From NCBI GenBank assembly GCA_964016885.1, contig OZ024743.1, forward strand, positions 177,865,282-177,929,281: DNA of 64,000 nt. The letters run 5' to 3'. Of the stretch, positions 1 through 12,560 are shown in pieces; the first letter of the stretch is position 1; each line of letters begins with the position of its first letter. The position numbers were made by a program, and so were the translations under genes. The notes under the pieces were generated by a model. That model was not told the origin of the DNA and did not search any database. It saw only the letters and a program-made list of their open reading frames with translations. This stretch comes from Eledone cirrhosa (Eukaryota; Mollusca; Cephalopoda; Octopoda; Eledonidae).

Positions 1-324
1 CCAGCTATCTATTATAACAGTGTCATCTATCTATTATAACAGTTCCAGCTATCTATTATAACAGTGTCATCTATCTATTATAACAGTTCCAGCTATCTAT
101 TATAACAGTGTCATCTATCTATTAAAACAGTGTCATCTATCTATTATAACAGTGTCATCTATCTATTATAACAGTATCATCTATCTATTATAACAGTATC
201 ATCTATCTATTATAACAGTGTCATCTATCTATTATAACAGTGTCATCTATCTATTATAACAGTGTCATCTACCTATTATAACAGTGTCATCTATCTATTA
301 TAACAGTGTCATCTATCTATTATA

Positions 325-3300
325 ACAGTTCCAGCTATCTATTATAACAGTTCCAGCTACCTATTATAACAGTTCCAGCTACCTATTATAACAGTTCCAG
401 CTACATATTATTACAGTTCCAGCTATCTATTATAACAGTGTCATCTATCTATTATAACAGTTCCATCGATCTATTATAACAGTTGCAGCTATCTATTATA
501 ACAGTTCCAGCTATCTATTATAACAGTTCCAGCTATCTATTATAACAGTTGCAGCTATCTATTATAACAGTTCCAGCTACCTATTATAACAGTTCCAGCT
601 ATCTATTATAACGGTGTCTTTTATCTATTATAACAGTGTCATCTATATATTATAACAGTGTCATCTATCTATTATAACAGTGTCAGCTATCTATTATAAC
701 AGTTCCTGCTACCTATTATAACAGTTCCAGCTATCTATTATAACAGTGTCATCTATCTATTATAACAGTGTCATCTATCTATTATAACAGTGTCATCTAT
801 CTATTATAACAGTTCAAGCTATCTATTATAACAGTGTCATCTATCTATTATAACAGTATCATCTATCTATTATAACAGTATCATCTATCTATTATAACAG
901 TATCATCTATCTATTATAACAGTATCATCTATCTATTATAACACTTCCAGCTATCTATTATAACAGTTCCATCTATCTATTATAACAGTTCCAGCTACCT
1001 ATTATAACAGTATCATCTATCTATTATAACAGTATCATCTATCTATTATAACAGTATCATCTATCTATTATAACACTTCCAACTATCTATTATAACAGTT
1101 CCAACTATCTATTATAACAGTTCCAACTATCTATTATAACAGTTCCAGCTATCTATTATAACAGTTCCAACTATCTATTATAACAGTTCCAGCTATCTAT
1201 TATAACAGTGTCATCTATCTATTATAACAGTGTCATCTATCTATTATAACAGTGTCAGCTATCTATTATAACAGTGTCATCTATCTATTATAACAGTGTC
1301 ATCTATCTATTATAACAGTTCCATCTATCTATTATAACAGTGTCAGCTATCTATTATAACAGTGTCATCTATCTATTATAACAGTATCATCTATCTATTA
1401 TAACAGTGTCATCTATCTATTATAACAGTTCCAGCTATCTATTATAACAGTGTCATCTATCTATTATAACAGTGTCATCTATCTATTATAACAGTTCCAT
1501 CTATCTATTATAACAGTGTCATCTATCTATTATAACAGTTCCAGCTATCTATTATAACAGTGTCATCTATCTATTATAACAGTGTCATCTATCTATTATA
1601 ACAGTGTCATCTATCTATTATAACAGTGTCAGCTATCTATTATAACAGTGTCATCTATCTATTATAACAGTGTCATCTATCTATTATAACAGTTCCAGCT
1701 ATCTATTATAACAGTGTCAACTATCTATTATAACAGTGTCATCCATCTATTATAACAGTTCCAGCTATCTATTATAACAGTGTCATCTATCTATTATAAC
1801 AGTTCCAGCTATCTATTATAACAGTGTCATCTATCTATTATAACAGTTCCAGCTATCTATTATAACAGTGTCATCTATCTATTATAACAGTTCCAGCTAT
1901 CTATTATAACAGTGTCATCTATCTATTAAAACAGTGTCATCTATCTATTATAACAGTGTCATCTATCTATTATAACAGTATCATCTATCTATTATAACAG
2001 TATCATCTATCTATTATAACAGTGTCATCTATCTATTATAACAGTGTCATCTATCTATTATAACAGTGTCATCTACCTATTATAACAGTGTCATCTATCT
2101 ATTATAACAGTTCAAGCTATCTATTATAACAGTGTCATCTATCTAATATAACAGTTCCAGCTATCTATTATAACAGTGTCATCTATCTAATATAACAGTT
2201 CCAGCTATCTATTATAACAGTGTCATCTATCTAATATAACAGTTCCAGCTATCTATTATAACAGTGTCATCTATCTAATATAACAGTTCCAGCTATCTAT
2301 TATAACAGTGTCATCTATCTATTATAACAGTGTCATCTATCTAATATAACAGTTCCAACTATCTATTATAACAGTTCCAACTATCTATTATAACAGTTCC
2401 ATCTATCTATTATAACAGTTCCAGCTATCTATTATAACAGTTCCAGCTATCTATTATAACAGTGTCAACTATCTATTATAACAGTGTCATCTATCTATTA
2501 TAACAGTATCATCTATCTATTATAACAGTGTCATCTATCTATTATAACAGTGTCATCTATCTATTATAACAGTGTCATCTATCTATTATAACAGTGTCAT
2601 CTATCTATTATTATAGTGTCATCTATCTATTATAACAGTGTCATCTATCTTTTATAACAGTTCCAGCTATCTATTATAACAGTTCCAGCTATCTATTATA
2701 ACAGTGTCATCTATCTATTATAACAGTGTCATCTACCTATTATAACAGTGTCATCTATCTATTATAACAGTGTCATCTATCTATTATAACAGTTCCAGCT
2801 ATCTATTATAACAGTTCCAGCTACCTATTATAACAGTTCCAGCTACCTATTATAACAGTTCCAGCTACATATTATTACAGTTCCAGCTATCTATTATAAC
2901 AGTGTCATCTATCTATTATAACAGTTCCATCGATCTATTATAACAGTTGCAGCTATGTATTATAACAGTTCCAGCTATCTATTATAACAGTTCCAGCTAT
3001 CTATTATAACAGTTGCAGCTATCTATTATAACAGTTCCAGCTACCTATTATAACAGTTCCAGCTATCTATTATAACGGTGTCTTTTATCTATTATAACAG
3101 TGTCATCTATATATTATAACAGTGTCATCTATCTATTATAACAGTGTCAGCTATCTATTATAACAGTTCCTGCTACCTATTATAACAGTTCCAGCTATCT
3201 ATTATAACAGTGTCATCTATCTATTATAACAGTGTCATCTATCTATTATAACAGTGTCATCTATCTATTATAACAGTTCCAGCTATCTATTATAACAGTG

Positions 3301-4890
3301 TCATCTATCTATTATAACAGTATCATCTATCTATTATAACAGTATCATCTATCTATTATAACAGTATCATCTATCTATTATAACAGTATCATCTATCTAT
3401 TATAACACTTCCAGCTATCTATTATAACAGTTCCATCTATCTATTATAACAGTTCCAACTATCTATTATAACAGTGTCATCTATCTATTATAACAGTGTC
3501 ATCTATCTATTATAACAGTTCCAGCTATCTATTATAACAGTGTCATCTATCTATTATAACAGTGTCATCTATCTATTATAACAGTGTCATCTATCTATTA
3601 TAACAGTGTCATCTATCTATTATAACAGTGTCATATATCTATTATAACAGTATCATCTATCTATTATAACAGTATCATCTATCTATTATAACAGTTCCAG
3701 CTATCTATTATAACAGTGTCATCTATCTATTATAACAGTTCCATCTATCTATTATAACAGTGTCATCTATCTATTATAACAGTTCCATCTATCTATTATA
3801 ACAGTTCCAACTATCTATTATAACAGTTCCAACTATCTATTATAACAGTTCCAGCTATCTATTATAACAGTTCCAACTATCTATTATAACAGTTCCAGCT
3901 ATCTATTATAACAGTGTCATCTATCTATTATAACAGTGTCATCTATCTATTATAACAGTGTCAGCTATCTATTATAACAGTGTCATCTATCTATTATAAC
4001 AGTGTCATCTATCTATTATAACAGTTCCATCTATCTATTATAACAGTGTCAGCTATCTATTATAACAGTGTCATCTATCTATTATAACAGTATCATCTAT
4101 CTATTATAACAGTGTCATCTATCTATTATAACAGTTCCAGCTATCTATTATAACAGTGTCATCTATCTATTATAACAGTGTCATCTATCTATTATAACAG
4201 TTCCATCTATCTATTATAACAGTGTCATCTATCTATTATAACAGTTCCAGCTATCTATTATAACAGTGTCATCTATCTATTATAACAGTGTCATCTATCT
4301 ATTATAACAGTGTCATCTATCTATTATAACAGTGTCAGCTATCTATTATAACAGTGTCATCTATCTATTATAACAGTGTCATCTATCTATTATAACAGTT
4401 CCAGCTATCTATTATAACAGTGTCAACTATCTATTATAACAGTGTCATCTATCTATTATAACAGTTCCAGCTATCTATTATAACAGTGTCATCTATCTAT
4501 TATAACAGTTCCAGCTATCTATTATAACAGTGTCATCTATCTATTATAACAGTTCCAGCTATCTATTATAACAGTGTCATCTATCTAGTATAACAGTGTC
4601 ATCTATCTATTATAACAGTGTCATCTATCTATTATAACAGTTCCATCTATCTATTATAACAGTGTCATCTATCTATTATAACAGTGTCATCTATCTATTA
4701 TAACAGTGTCAGCTATCTATTATAACAGTGTCATCTATCTATTATAACAGTATCATCTATCTATTATAACAGTATCATCTATCTATTATAACAGTGTCAT
4801 CTATCTATTATAACAGTGTCATCTATCTATTATAACAGTGTCATCTACCTATTATAACAGTGTCATCTATCTATTATAACAGTTCAAGCT
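325..4890. repeat. Large internal duplications within the satellite
   Basis: Rare monomer variants recur in the same order. The variant acggtgtctt occurs at 611 and 3075, an offset of 2464 bp (112 monomers). The tgtcaact variant followed by a matching series occurs at 1715 and 4421, an offset of 2706 bp (123 monomers). The ttcaag variant occurs at 2111 and 4883 (2772 bp, 126 monomers) and again at 5147 (264 bp, 12 monomers). All offsets are exact multiples of 22, so the array grew by duplicating blocks of over 100 monomers and then gained or lost small blocks. This resembles a higher-order repeat generated by unequal exchange or replication slippage. Confidence 0.8.
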
Positions 4891-6803
4891 ATCTATTATA
4901 ACAGTGTCATCTATCTAATATAACAGTTCCAGCTATCTATTATAACAGTGTCATCTATCTAATATAACAGTTCCAGCTATCTATTATAACAGTTCCATCT
5001 ATCTATTATAACAGTATCATCTATCTATTATAACAGTATCATCTATCTATTATAACAGTGTCATCTATCTATTATAACAGTGTCATCTATCTATTATAAC
5101 AGTGTCATCTACCTATTATAACAGTGTCATCTATCTATTATAACAGTTCAAGCTATCTATTATAACAGTGTCATCTATCTAATATAACAGTTCCAGCTAT
5201 CTATTATAACAGTGTCATCTATCTAATATAACAGTTCCAGCTATCTATTATAACAGTGTCATCTATCTATTATAACAGTGTCATCTATCTAATATAACAG
5301 TTCCAACTATCTATTATAACAGTTCCAACTATCTATTATAACAGTTCCATCTATCTATTATAACAGTTCCAGCTATCTATTATAACAGTTCCAGCTATCT
5401 ATTATAACAGTGTCAACTATCTATTATAACAGTGTCATCTATCTATTATAACAGTATCATCTATCTATTATAACAGTGTCATCTATCTAATATAACAGTT
5501 CCAGCTATCTATTATAACAGTTCCATCTATCTATTATAACAGTTCCAGCTATCTATTATAACAGTTCCAGCTATCTATTATAACAGTTCCAGCTATCTAT
5601 TATAACAGTTCCAGCTATCTATTATAACAGTGTCAACTATCTATTATAACAGTGTCATCTACCTATTATAACAGTGTCATCTATCTATTATAACAGTTCC
5701 AGCTATCTATTATAACAGTTCCAGCTACCTATTATAACAGTGTCATCTATCTATTATAACAGTGTCATCTATCTATTATAACAGTTCCAGCTATCTATTA
5801 TAACAGTGTCATCTATCTATTATAACAGTTCCAGCTACCTATTATAACAATTCCAGCTATCTATTATAACAGTTCCAGCTATCTATTATAACAGTGTCAT
5901 CTATCTATTATAACAGTTCCAGCTACCTATTATAACAGTTCCAGCTACCTATTATAACAGTTCCAGCTACCTATTATAACAGTTCCAGCTATCTATTATA
6001 ACAGTTCCAACTATCTATTATAACAGTGTCATCTATCTATTATAACAGTTCCAGCTATCTATTATAACAGTTCCAGCTATCTATTATAACAGTGTCATCT
6101 ATCTATTATAACAGTTCCAGCTATCTATTATAACAGTGTCATCTATCTATTATAACAGATCCAGCTATGTATTATAACAGTGTCATCTATCTATTATAAC
6201 AGATCCAGCTATGTATTATAACAGTGTCATCTATCTATTATAACAGATCCAGCTATCTATTATAACAGTGTCATCTATATATTATAACAGATCCAGCTAT
6301 GTATTATAACAGTGTCATCTATCTCTTATAACAGTTCCAGCTTTCTATTATAACAGTGTCATCTACCTATTATAACAGTTCCAGCTATCTATTATAACAG
6401 ATCCAGCTTTCTATTATAACAGTTTCAGCTATCTAATATAACAGTGTCATTTATTTATTATAACAGTGTCGTCTAGATATTATAACAGTGTCAGCTATCT
6501 ATTATAACAGTGTTATCTATGTATTATAACAGTGTCATCTATCTATTATAACAGTGTCATCTATCTAGTATAACAGTGTCATCTATGTATTATAAAAGTG
6601 TCATCTATCTATTATAACAGTTTCAGCTATTTATTATAACAGTTCCAGCTATCTATTATAACAGTTTCAGCTATCTATTATAACAGTGTCATCTATCTAT
6701 TATAACAGTGTCATCTATCTAGTATAACAGTATCATCTATCTATTATAACAGTTTCAGCTATTTATTATAACAGTTCCAGCTATTTATTATAACAGTTCT
6801 AGC

Positions 6804-6814
6804 TATCTATTATA
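6804..6814. repeat. Target-site duplication, left copy
   Basis: The 11 bases tatctattata directly precede the LINE 5' end and are repeated at 12550-12560 directly after its 3' end. They are part of the satellite monomer, so a chance phase match cannot be wholly excluded. However, the array resumes 11 bases earlier in phase than it stopped, which is what a target-site duplication produces. Confidence 0.65.
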
Positions 6815-7035
6815 TCTATCTATGGGATGGACACACGCGTATAACTTGCTAAGTAAGTTCTGTTTAAATTTCTATAGAAATTCTTGTCTGATAACTTTAA
6901 TTTTTGTACCATTTTGTAGAGGGACTGCCAGGTCAAACTTTGATCTGGTCAGTCTCTCAAAATATTCTACGCCTTTAGGCGAAATAGTTAAACAAAAAAA
7001 AAGTTTTTTCTTGTTGAAAAGTCAATATTTTTTAA
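6815..7035 (+). other. LINE 5' untranslated leader
   Basis: This stretch runs from the end of the satellite to the ORF1 start codon. It begins with tctatctatgggatgg; the first nine bases could still be degenerate satellite, so the exact 5' boundary is uncertain by about 10 bp. It contains an A-rich stretch just before ORF1. By analogy with other LINEs an internal promoter is expected here, but no specific promoter motif is visible. A 115-residue frame starting at 6822 crosses into ORF1 in another frame and is not credible as a gene. Confidence 0.5.
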
Positions 7036-8823
7036 ATGGCCGAAGCTTCTTCACCAAAATTCGAAGGAGGAAAGGGGAAGATGAACTTACAGCTTCCCCC
7101 TGCCACTGTCACAGTAGCAGAGGTCAAGAAGAAAGGTCAGCCAGAGGAAGAATTCTCTCCACCTGTTAACCGACAACTTGACGTTGCCATGGCAACAACC
7201 CAAAGAACCAGCAGCAACAGCAACAACAACAACAATGCGACGGACGAAAGCAACACCAATAACAATAACAATAACAACAACAAGACCATTAACGGTGACA
7301 ACAACAACAATGATAACAACAACACCACCAACGACAACAACAACACAAACAAACAAAATTTCTCCTTCGCCGAGACGACAAGGAAAACCCTCGACTATCT
7401 GCCAGTAGATATAACAAAAGCGAAGGAGCTACTGGCGGATGCGAAAAAATATATAGTGTACGGGGAAAATGGTTCATTCACAATCCATTCCCCCCCGGAA
7501 CTAAAAAGCCAGAGACTCCTAAACACGGTCATGTTTAGGACAATCTCGAACAAAAGTAAAAAACCAGCTCAACCATCACAGAGCGAGATAGAGCTGGTTT
7601 TAAAAGACGTCATGAAGGACATCACCTTCATTCAGAAGGATAGACTCTACGGGAGTCTATCCATTCTCATGAAGGACAGGGACACAGCAGTGAAACTGTC
7701 CATCAAACCAATCACATCCACCGCATACACCTTCTACCCTACGTACATGGGTAGAAGAACACAAAAAATAAAAATCCACACCATCCTGCCGATTATGGAC
7801 ATATGGTGGGTTTTGACAGGTTTTCTGGACCTGGAGGATGACATGCTGGTGTCCATGGGAAAGGCATCGGGTGACGCGTTCAGTGGAACGAGCCTCGAAC
7901 TTGTAGTTCAAATGAGGCCCGAAAGGATCGCCCAGATCCCTGAACGCGTCATACTGGATGATCTAACCTTCATCAACATTACCGTTGAGGGTAGACGGCC
8001 CTCGTGTTACCTCTGCGGAACCAGAGGTCACCTGAGGGCTGTCTGTCCCCAACTTAATAAGAAAACCCCAATCCTGCCTACACCACCAACAACTGCACAA
8101 CCAACACAATCACCACAACTACCACTACAAAAACAACCACCACAGCTCAAACCAAAACAAAACAATGTCCAACCCATCCCCTCCACTCAAAAAACAAAAA
8201 CAATTTCCAAAACACCCGTACCGCAAACACAACCCGAAAATATACCCCTCCCCTCCAACGCGGAAGATGATCCTAGTTCGTCGTCAGACGAGGAGGAGCA
8301 CTTCCACACAATCAAAAGAAAAAAAAGAAAACACACCTCAGACACACAAATGAAAAAAACCCCTCCCCAAAACATAACACTGACACCAACACAAAAGAGC
8401 TCACAACAGCAAACAAAAAACACCACACAAAAACAAAAACATGCATACACATACATAAATACAAGAAACAAAAAACTGTTAAACATTGTGTACAACAACA
8501 ATCTAATAAAAACACAAGGGCCTAACTTCACCCAGGCAGGGGATTTCCCCCACCTCAAAATGATTAAGGCCCCACAGGACACCTATAAAACTTTAAAAAA
8601 CAATTTTAAAGAGGACGTGGGTCCCCCCTGCGTCGGGCCCATTAACCGCGTCCTCCTAAAAAACTATCCCACCCCCTCCCCAAACACCCTCACAACTCCA
8701 AGCTCCCCAACCACACAACACACTGATGCCCCCACACTTCCACAAACCACCACCCCACCCAACAACCCATCCCCCACCCTAATGGAAATTGTGCAGCCCG
8801 ATACCCGGGACGCAGAGAGGTAA
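7036..8823 (+). CDS. LINE ORF1 protein with CCHC zinc knuckle
   Basis: An open frame of 595 residues starts at the ATG at 7036 and ends with the TAA at 8821-8823. Residues about 62-115 are an asparagine/threonine low-complexity tract coded by AAC/AAT repeats. A folded region without an obvious signature follows (about 120-315). A single zinc knuckle of form C-x2-C-x4-H-x4-C lies at residues 324-337. The last 250 residues are Pro/Gln/Thr/Lys-rich and probably disordered, with a basic KRKKRKH stretch that could act as a nuclear signal. ORF1 proteins of LINEs bind the element RNA; that role is inferred from position and the zinc knuckle. The ORF1 stop lies 25 bases before the first ATG of ORF2, so ORF2 may be translated by reinitiation. 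No frameshift is present, unlike every other TE frame in the window. Confidence 0.85.
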   Translation: MAEASSPKFEGGKGKMNLQLPPATVTVAEVKKKGQPEEEFSPPVNRQLDVAMATTQRTSSNSNNNNNATDESNTNNNNNNNNKTINGDNNNNDNNNTTNDNNNTNKQNFSFAETTRKTLDYLPVDITKAKELLADAKKYIVYGENGSFTIHSPPELKSQRLLNTVMFRTISNKSKKPAQPSQSEIELVLKDVMKDITFIQKDRLYGSLSILMKDRDTAVKLSIKPITSTAYTFYPTYMGRRTQKIKIHTILPIMDIWWVLTGFLDLEDDMLVSMGKASGDAFSGTSLELVVQMRPERIAQIPERVILDDLTFINITVEGRRPSCYLCGTRGHLRAVCPQLNKKTPILPTPPTTAQPTQSPQLPLQKQPPQLKPKQNNVQPIPSTQKTKTISKTPVPQTQPENIPLPSNAEDDPSSSSDEEEHFHTIKRKKRKHTSDTQMKKTPPQNITLTPTQKSSQQQTKNTTQKQKHAYTYINTRNKKLLNIVYNNNLIKTQGPNFTQAGDFPHLKMIKAPQDTYKTLKNNFKEDVGPPCVGPINRVLLKNYPTPSPNTLTTPSSPTTQHTDAPTLPQTTTPPNNPSPTLMEIVQPDTRDAER

Positions 8824-8847
8824 GTGCCTTTTCTCTTCACCACCAAC

Positions 8848-11800
8848 ATGGCTATGCTAAGAGTAGGCTGTTTAAATGCGCGTGGCCTGGGCTCAACTTG
8901 GAAGCAAGCAATGCTTCTAAATGACCTCAGGACACAACGTATAGATGTGATGGTTATTTGCGAGGCCCGGATCAGCAACGTGCGACAGCTGGCCCCCACC
9001 TTTGATGACTTTGAGATGCACGCATCTCTCTGTCAGCCCGGAGGTGGGGGTGGAGTTGTCGTTCTGCTGCAAAAACATCTGGGTCTCGCAACACAGATGG
9101 TACATTTGGACCCGGAGGGTCGACTAGTGGTTCTGGACCTTGGCAGTGGTAAAGGCGGAGCGTTTAGGTTGGTAGCCGCCTACGGCCCTTTCGGGTCAAT
9201 GCGGCCGGACTTCTTCCATCGTCTGGAGACTTTTCTAGGGACGTCCCGCTCCTTGCTATTAGTGGGGGACTGGAATGGTATCCTAGATGCACGCTGGGAC
9301 TACGTAGGGGCCTGCCCCGATAGAGAGGGGTGTAATAGCCTCAAAGGGTTAATCGGTCGATTTGACCTGGCCGATAGATATCGACTAGATTTTCCGACTG
9401 CGCCAACCTGGACTTGGGCAAATCGTAGCGGATCATCTAGGTCGTACCTAGATAGGTTCTTAGTTAGAATTAAGGATAAGGACTTTTTAAGTTGTCCAAA
9501 AATGCGCATGGTTGGCTATTCAGACCACAAATTAGTGACCTGCATGGTCAACCTTGACAGAACTCATAGACAGGGCCCCGGTTACTGGAAGCTCAACTTG
9601 TCCTTGCCGGCAAGTAGAGCCTACAGGAATCGGATTAGTACGTTAGTTAAGGAACGGTTGACTGGAGCGATCGTCAACAGCAGGTGGTGGGTATCTCTAA
9701 AGAGAGAGATTAGAGTAGTCTCGATAGAATTTAGTAAGGTTCTAGCTGCGGATAGGAATAGGAAGGAAAGGGAGCTAATAGATAGAGTAGAAGAGGCAAT
9801 TAGAAGCGGCGACGTGGCCAGAGTGCTAGCGTCGAGAACGGCTTTGAGCCAGTTTTTCGACGCGAAGCACGAAGGCTGCGTTGTCCGAAGTAAAATACGT
9901 GCTCTAGGGAACGAGGGGACCAAAGCTGTTAGCTGGGCCCGCGTGACAGAGGCCAACAGTGGAACTAAATCCACCATCCGGTCTTTGCGAGACCTGGATG
10001 GACGGGCGATTCTTGAGCCTAAGCAGATGTGTGAGGCCTTTCAAAGGCACTTTGCCCGACTGTTCGGGAGGGGCGGGGAGCCGGTTGGGAACGTGGACTT
10101 CGGTCCATACCTCGACGGCCTGCCGCGCCTCTCGGACAGGGAGGCGAAGTCCTGCGAGGAGCCGATTTCGGCCGCTGAGATAGAGGACGTGCTGAGCCAA
10201 TGCGGCAAACGCAAATCCCCGGGTCTCGATGGTCTTCCTTACGAATTATATCTAGCTATGCCGGACTTGTTCCCCGATCTCCTCGAGGCGGTCTACTGCA
10301 ACTGGCAACAGAACGGGAGAATTCCCTGTACTGTGACCAAGGGCGTAGTCACGCTAGTGAGGAAGGACGAGAACAAGGGGGACGAAATAAGTAACTTCAG
10401 GCCCATAACACTGCTAAATACAGAGTTACAGATTTTGGCCAAGGTGCTAGCAAAGAGGTTGGCGCTTGTCGTGGGCAACCTGGTGGGAGATGCGCAGACA
10501 TGCGCTATCCCGTCCAGGTCCATCCATGACAACCTCCACCTCATGCGATACATCATAGAGAGGGTTGGGAACGAATCCGGCTTTGGTGGGGCTCTGATCA
10601 ACTTGGATCAATCTAAGGCGTTCGATAGGGTCGACCATGGTTACCTGGATGCGGTGCTAGCGGCGGCAGGCTTCGGACCCGTTTTCAGGGGCTGGATCAC
10701 TGCTATGCACAGCAGCCGCATCTGCTCTAGGGTCAAGGTGAACGGCTACCTCTCGGAGCCGTTCAAAATCGCCCGGTCCATCCGACAAGGGTGCCCTCTC
10801 TCCTCCCTTCTGTATGTGTTGACTCTCGAGCCACTACTGCGGAAGTTGGAGTTGTTGCAGGGCATCCCTTTGGAACCGGGATTGCGGAAAGCGGTGTCGG
10901 CCTACGCCGATGACGTGACAGTAATGGTGTCGACGGCCTCCGAAATCGAGGCGGTCGGCACCTTACTGGAGGAGTACGAAAAGTTCACAGGGGCTAAGCT
11001 GAACCGGGACAAGTCGATCGGTTTGCAACTCGGCACGTGGAGGGGCAGACCGATGCCCTCCGATAGCGTCGTCGGACGCTGGACGTAGGGCCCGGTGAAG
11101 TTGCTCGGGGTCTGGTTCGGACCGGACCTCCAGGTGGAGAAAAACTGGGCGGAGGTTACGAACAGGGTGTTTGCACTGACCCAGAAGTGGGCCAGTTGCA
11201 AACTATCCCTGACAGGTCGGGCGGAGGTGGCGAACACCTACATAGCGTCCGTCATCTACTACCGCCTGACCGTAGTGCCCTGCCCAAGGGAAACCCTCAC
11301 CAAGATGGAGCGCGCGCTCTTCCAATTCCTTTGGAAGAGGCGGGCTCCTATGGTGAGGAGATCCATCTGCTGTCAACACCCTTCGAAAGGAGGGCTGGGG
11401 ATGCCGTGGCTAATGATGCGTAAACACGCATTAAGGCTACGGCACCTCTACGTATTCCTCACCGGACAACCGGTGTGGGCCTCGTTTGTGAGACGAACCT
11501 TTCCCAGACTCGTCTCACTCACCGAGCTGCAATCCTGGGTCAAGCAAAGACCGAGAAAACTGGGCGCCTGGCACACTGAGTGTGCCCAGGCGCTCACCGC
11601 CCTCTGGCAGGCGGATCCGGTTATCAGTGGAGACTCCACCGCAACATTCTATAGAGGGCTGGTACGCAGCAGGTGCGACGACGCCCTCGGAGAAGCCCTA
11701 GACATGGAGGAGGACGAACTGGCCAGCCTGTTCGGTAGGACATTCAGCCCGGGACCTATGGACAACTTCCAGAAGTCCCTGGCCTGGCAGTGCTACCGAG

Positions 11801-12285
11801 GGGCTTTACCCGTTCGAGAAAGGCTCTACAGACACGGGCGCCCGGGTAGGGACCCCGCCAAAAAGATCTGTCCCAGATGCGTGTGCGACGAGGAAACCGT
11901 TGCACACGCATTAGTACACTGCTCGGGCGTAGCCGATCTGTGGGGCTATGTCGAACAACTGCTGTCAAGGGTGGGACCGATCCGGTTGACCACCGAGTCT
12001 ATTGTAATGATCAAGCCGCCTCCCCCCTTCAAAGATGAAGCAGAGGCGGTGTTTCTGTGCGTAATAGCCATGGCGAAAGAGGTTGTATGGTGGACGCGTC
12101 TGAAAGGACTGAGGTCGGGCACCTTTCTCTCTGGCCAACAACTGGTCCGTTTCTTCCGATATCATTTCGGAAGAAGGATCAGGATGGAGAGAGAGGTGCT
12201 GCACCTCAGCCGTTTCTATGAAAGATGGGTGAAAGTGGCGAGAATGGCCCGTGTGAATGGGCCTTCACTCTACATCAGACTATAG
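8848..12285 (+). pseudogene. LINE ORF2: AP endonuclease + reverse transcriptase, one in-frame stop
   Basis: The frame opens at GTG 8824 and its first ATG is 8848 (MAMLRVGCLNARG). The AP-endonuclease domain spans residues 1-230, with the N-terminal Asn, the catalytic-type Glu in ICEAR, GDWN at 140-143 and SDH at 225-227. The RT domain spans about 480-720, with SKAFDRVDH, RQGCPLSS and the catalytic YADD at 686-689 (nt 10903-10914). A C-terminal Cys/His motif (C1008-x2-C1011 ... H1020-x3-H1024-C1025) is of the kind found in the L1/Tx1 group. An in-frame TAG at 11086-11088 splits the frame into 754 codons (counted from 8824) plus the remainder; translation then continues in the same frame to TAG 12283-12285 with no other damage. 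It is a young, near-intact copy. There is no RNase H domain. It would carry out target-primed reverse transcription in the nucleus. Confidence 0.85.
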
Positions 12286-12549
12286 GTGAGGAAGATGAAA
12301 GACCAAGGGAGCACCCCTTCTCTGTGCTCCTGAGGAGAAGGGTTGCACACTTTTTTCGGGGGTGTGTGCGACCCCCCAAGGCGCCTCCTCTCTATTGAGG
12401 ATTTTGTTAAAAATTTTATTTTTTGTTATATCTTATTTTATTTTTATATTTTGTTATTGCCTTCTCCTTATTGAGGACGCCTTTTTGTGTAAACTCCCCC
12501 CTTTGTACTTGTCCCACTTTTGATGCCCTAGTGGCAAATAAAAGAAACA
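12286..12549 (+). other. LINE 3' UTR with stem-loop and AATAAA
   Basis: After the ORF2 stop, accccttctc (about 12314) pairs with gagaagggtt (about 12335), forming a stem-loop. The phrase attgagga occurs twice (about 12398 and 12469). An AATAAA hexamer lies at 12537-12542, seven bases before the element end. In related LINEs, 3' UTR structure is what the RT recognises for priming; here that is inference. The element ends in aaagaaac without a poly-A tail. Confidence 0.6.
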
Positions 12550-12560
12550 TATCTATTATA
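12550..12560. repeat. Target-site duplication, right copy
   Basis: This repeats the 11 bases at 6804-6814 and begins the resumed satellite directly after the LINE 3' end. The array then continues in register (acagttccat). Confidence 0.65.

Larger units (their letters stand above)
1..6814. repeat. 22-bp satellite array, left block (about 310 monomers)
   Basis: The whole stretch is a head-to-tail array of a 22-bp unit whose constant part is ctatctattataacag, followed by a variable hexamer-like part: mainly tgtcat, ttccag, ttccat, ttccaa or tatcat. Monomers are highly similar; rare variants (aatata, attaaa, acctat, cggtgtctt) act as markers. The unit is AT-rich and not a multiple of 3, so every frame meets a TAA and no long ORF exists. 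There are no unique spacers. From about 6130 rightwards the monomers become more degenerate (gatccagctatgtat, tttcagct), as expected near an array edge or an old insertion. Confidence 0.97.
6815..12549 (+). mobile_element. Tx1-like non-LTR retrotransposon inserted in the satellite
   Basis: A 5.7-kb LINE lies inside the 22-bp satellite. Its order is a 220-bp 5' leader, ORF1 (7036-8823), ORF2 (8848-12285, one nonsense codon), and a 3' UTR of about 264 bp ending in AATAAAAGAAAC. It has no long terminal repeats and no poly-A tail. ORF2 has an N-terminal AP endonuclease and an RT whose motifs (LLNTE, LDQSKAFDRVDH, RQGCPLSS, AYADD) resemble the Tx1 branch of the L1 group. Tx1-type elements are known for target-specific insertion into repeats, snRNA or rRNA genes. 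The clade call is from recognition, not alignment. The GC-rich coding region contrasts sharply with the AT-rich surroundings. Confidence 0.85.

Noticed and set aside
1..6814. CRISPR-like array
   Set aside because: The short regular units have no unique spacers; neighbouring monomers differ only by a few bases, and there are no cas genes. It is a satellite.
6822..7169. 115-codon frame at the LINE 5' end
   Set aside because: Overlaps the leader and the start of ORF1 in another frame, with no known motif. ORF1 is the supported frame.
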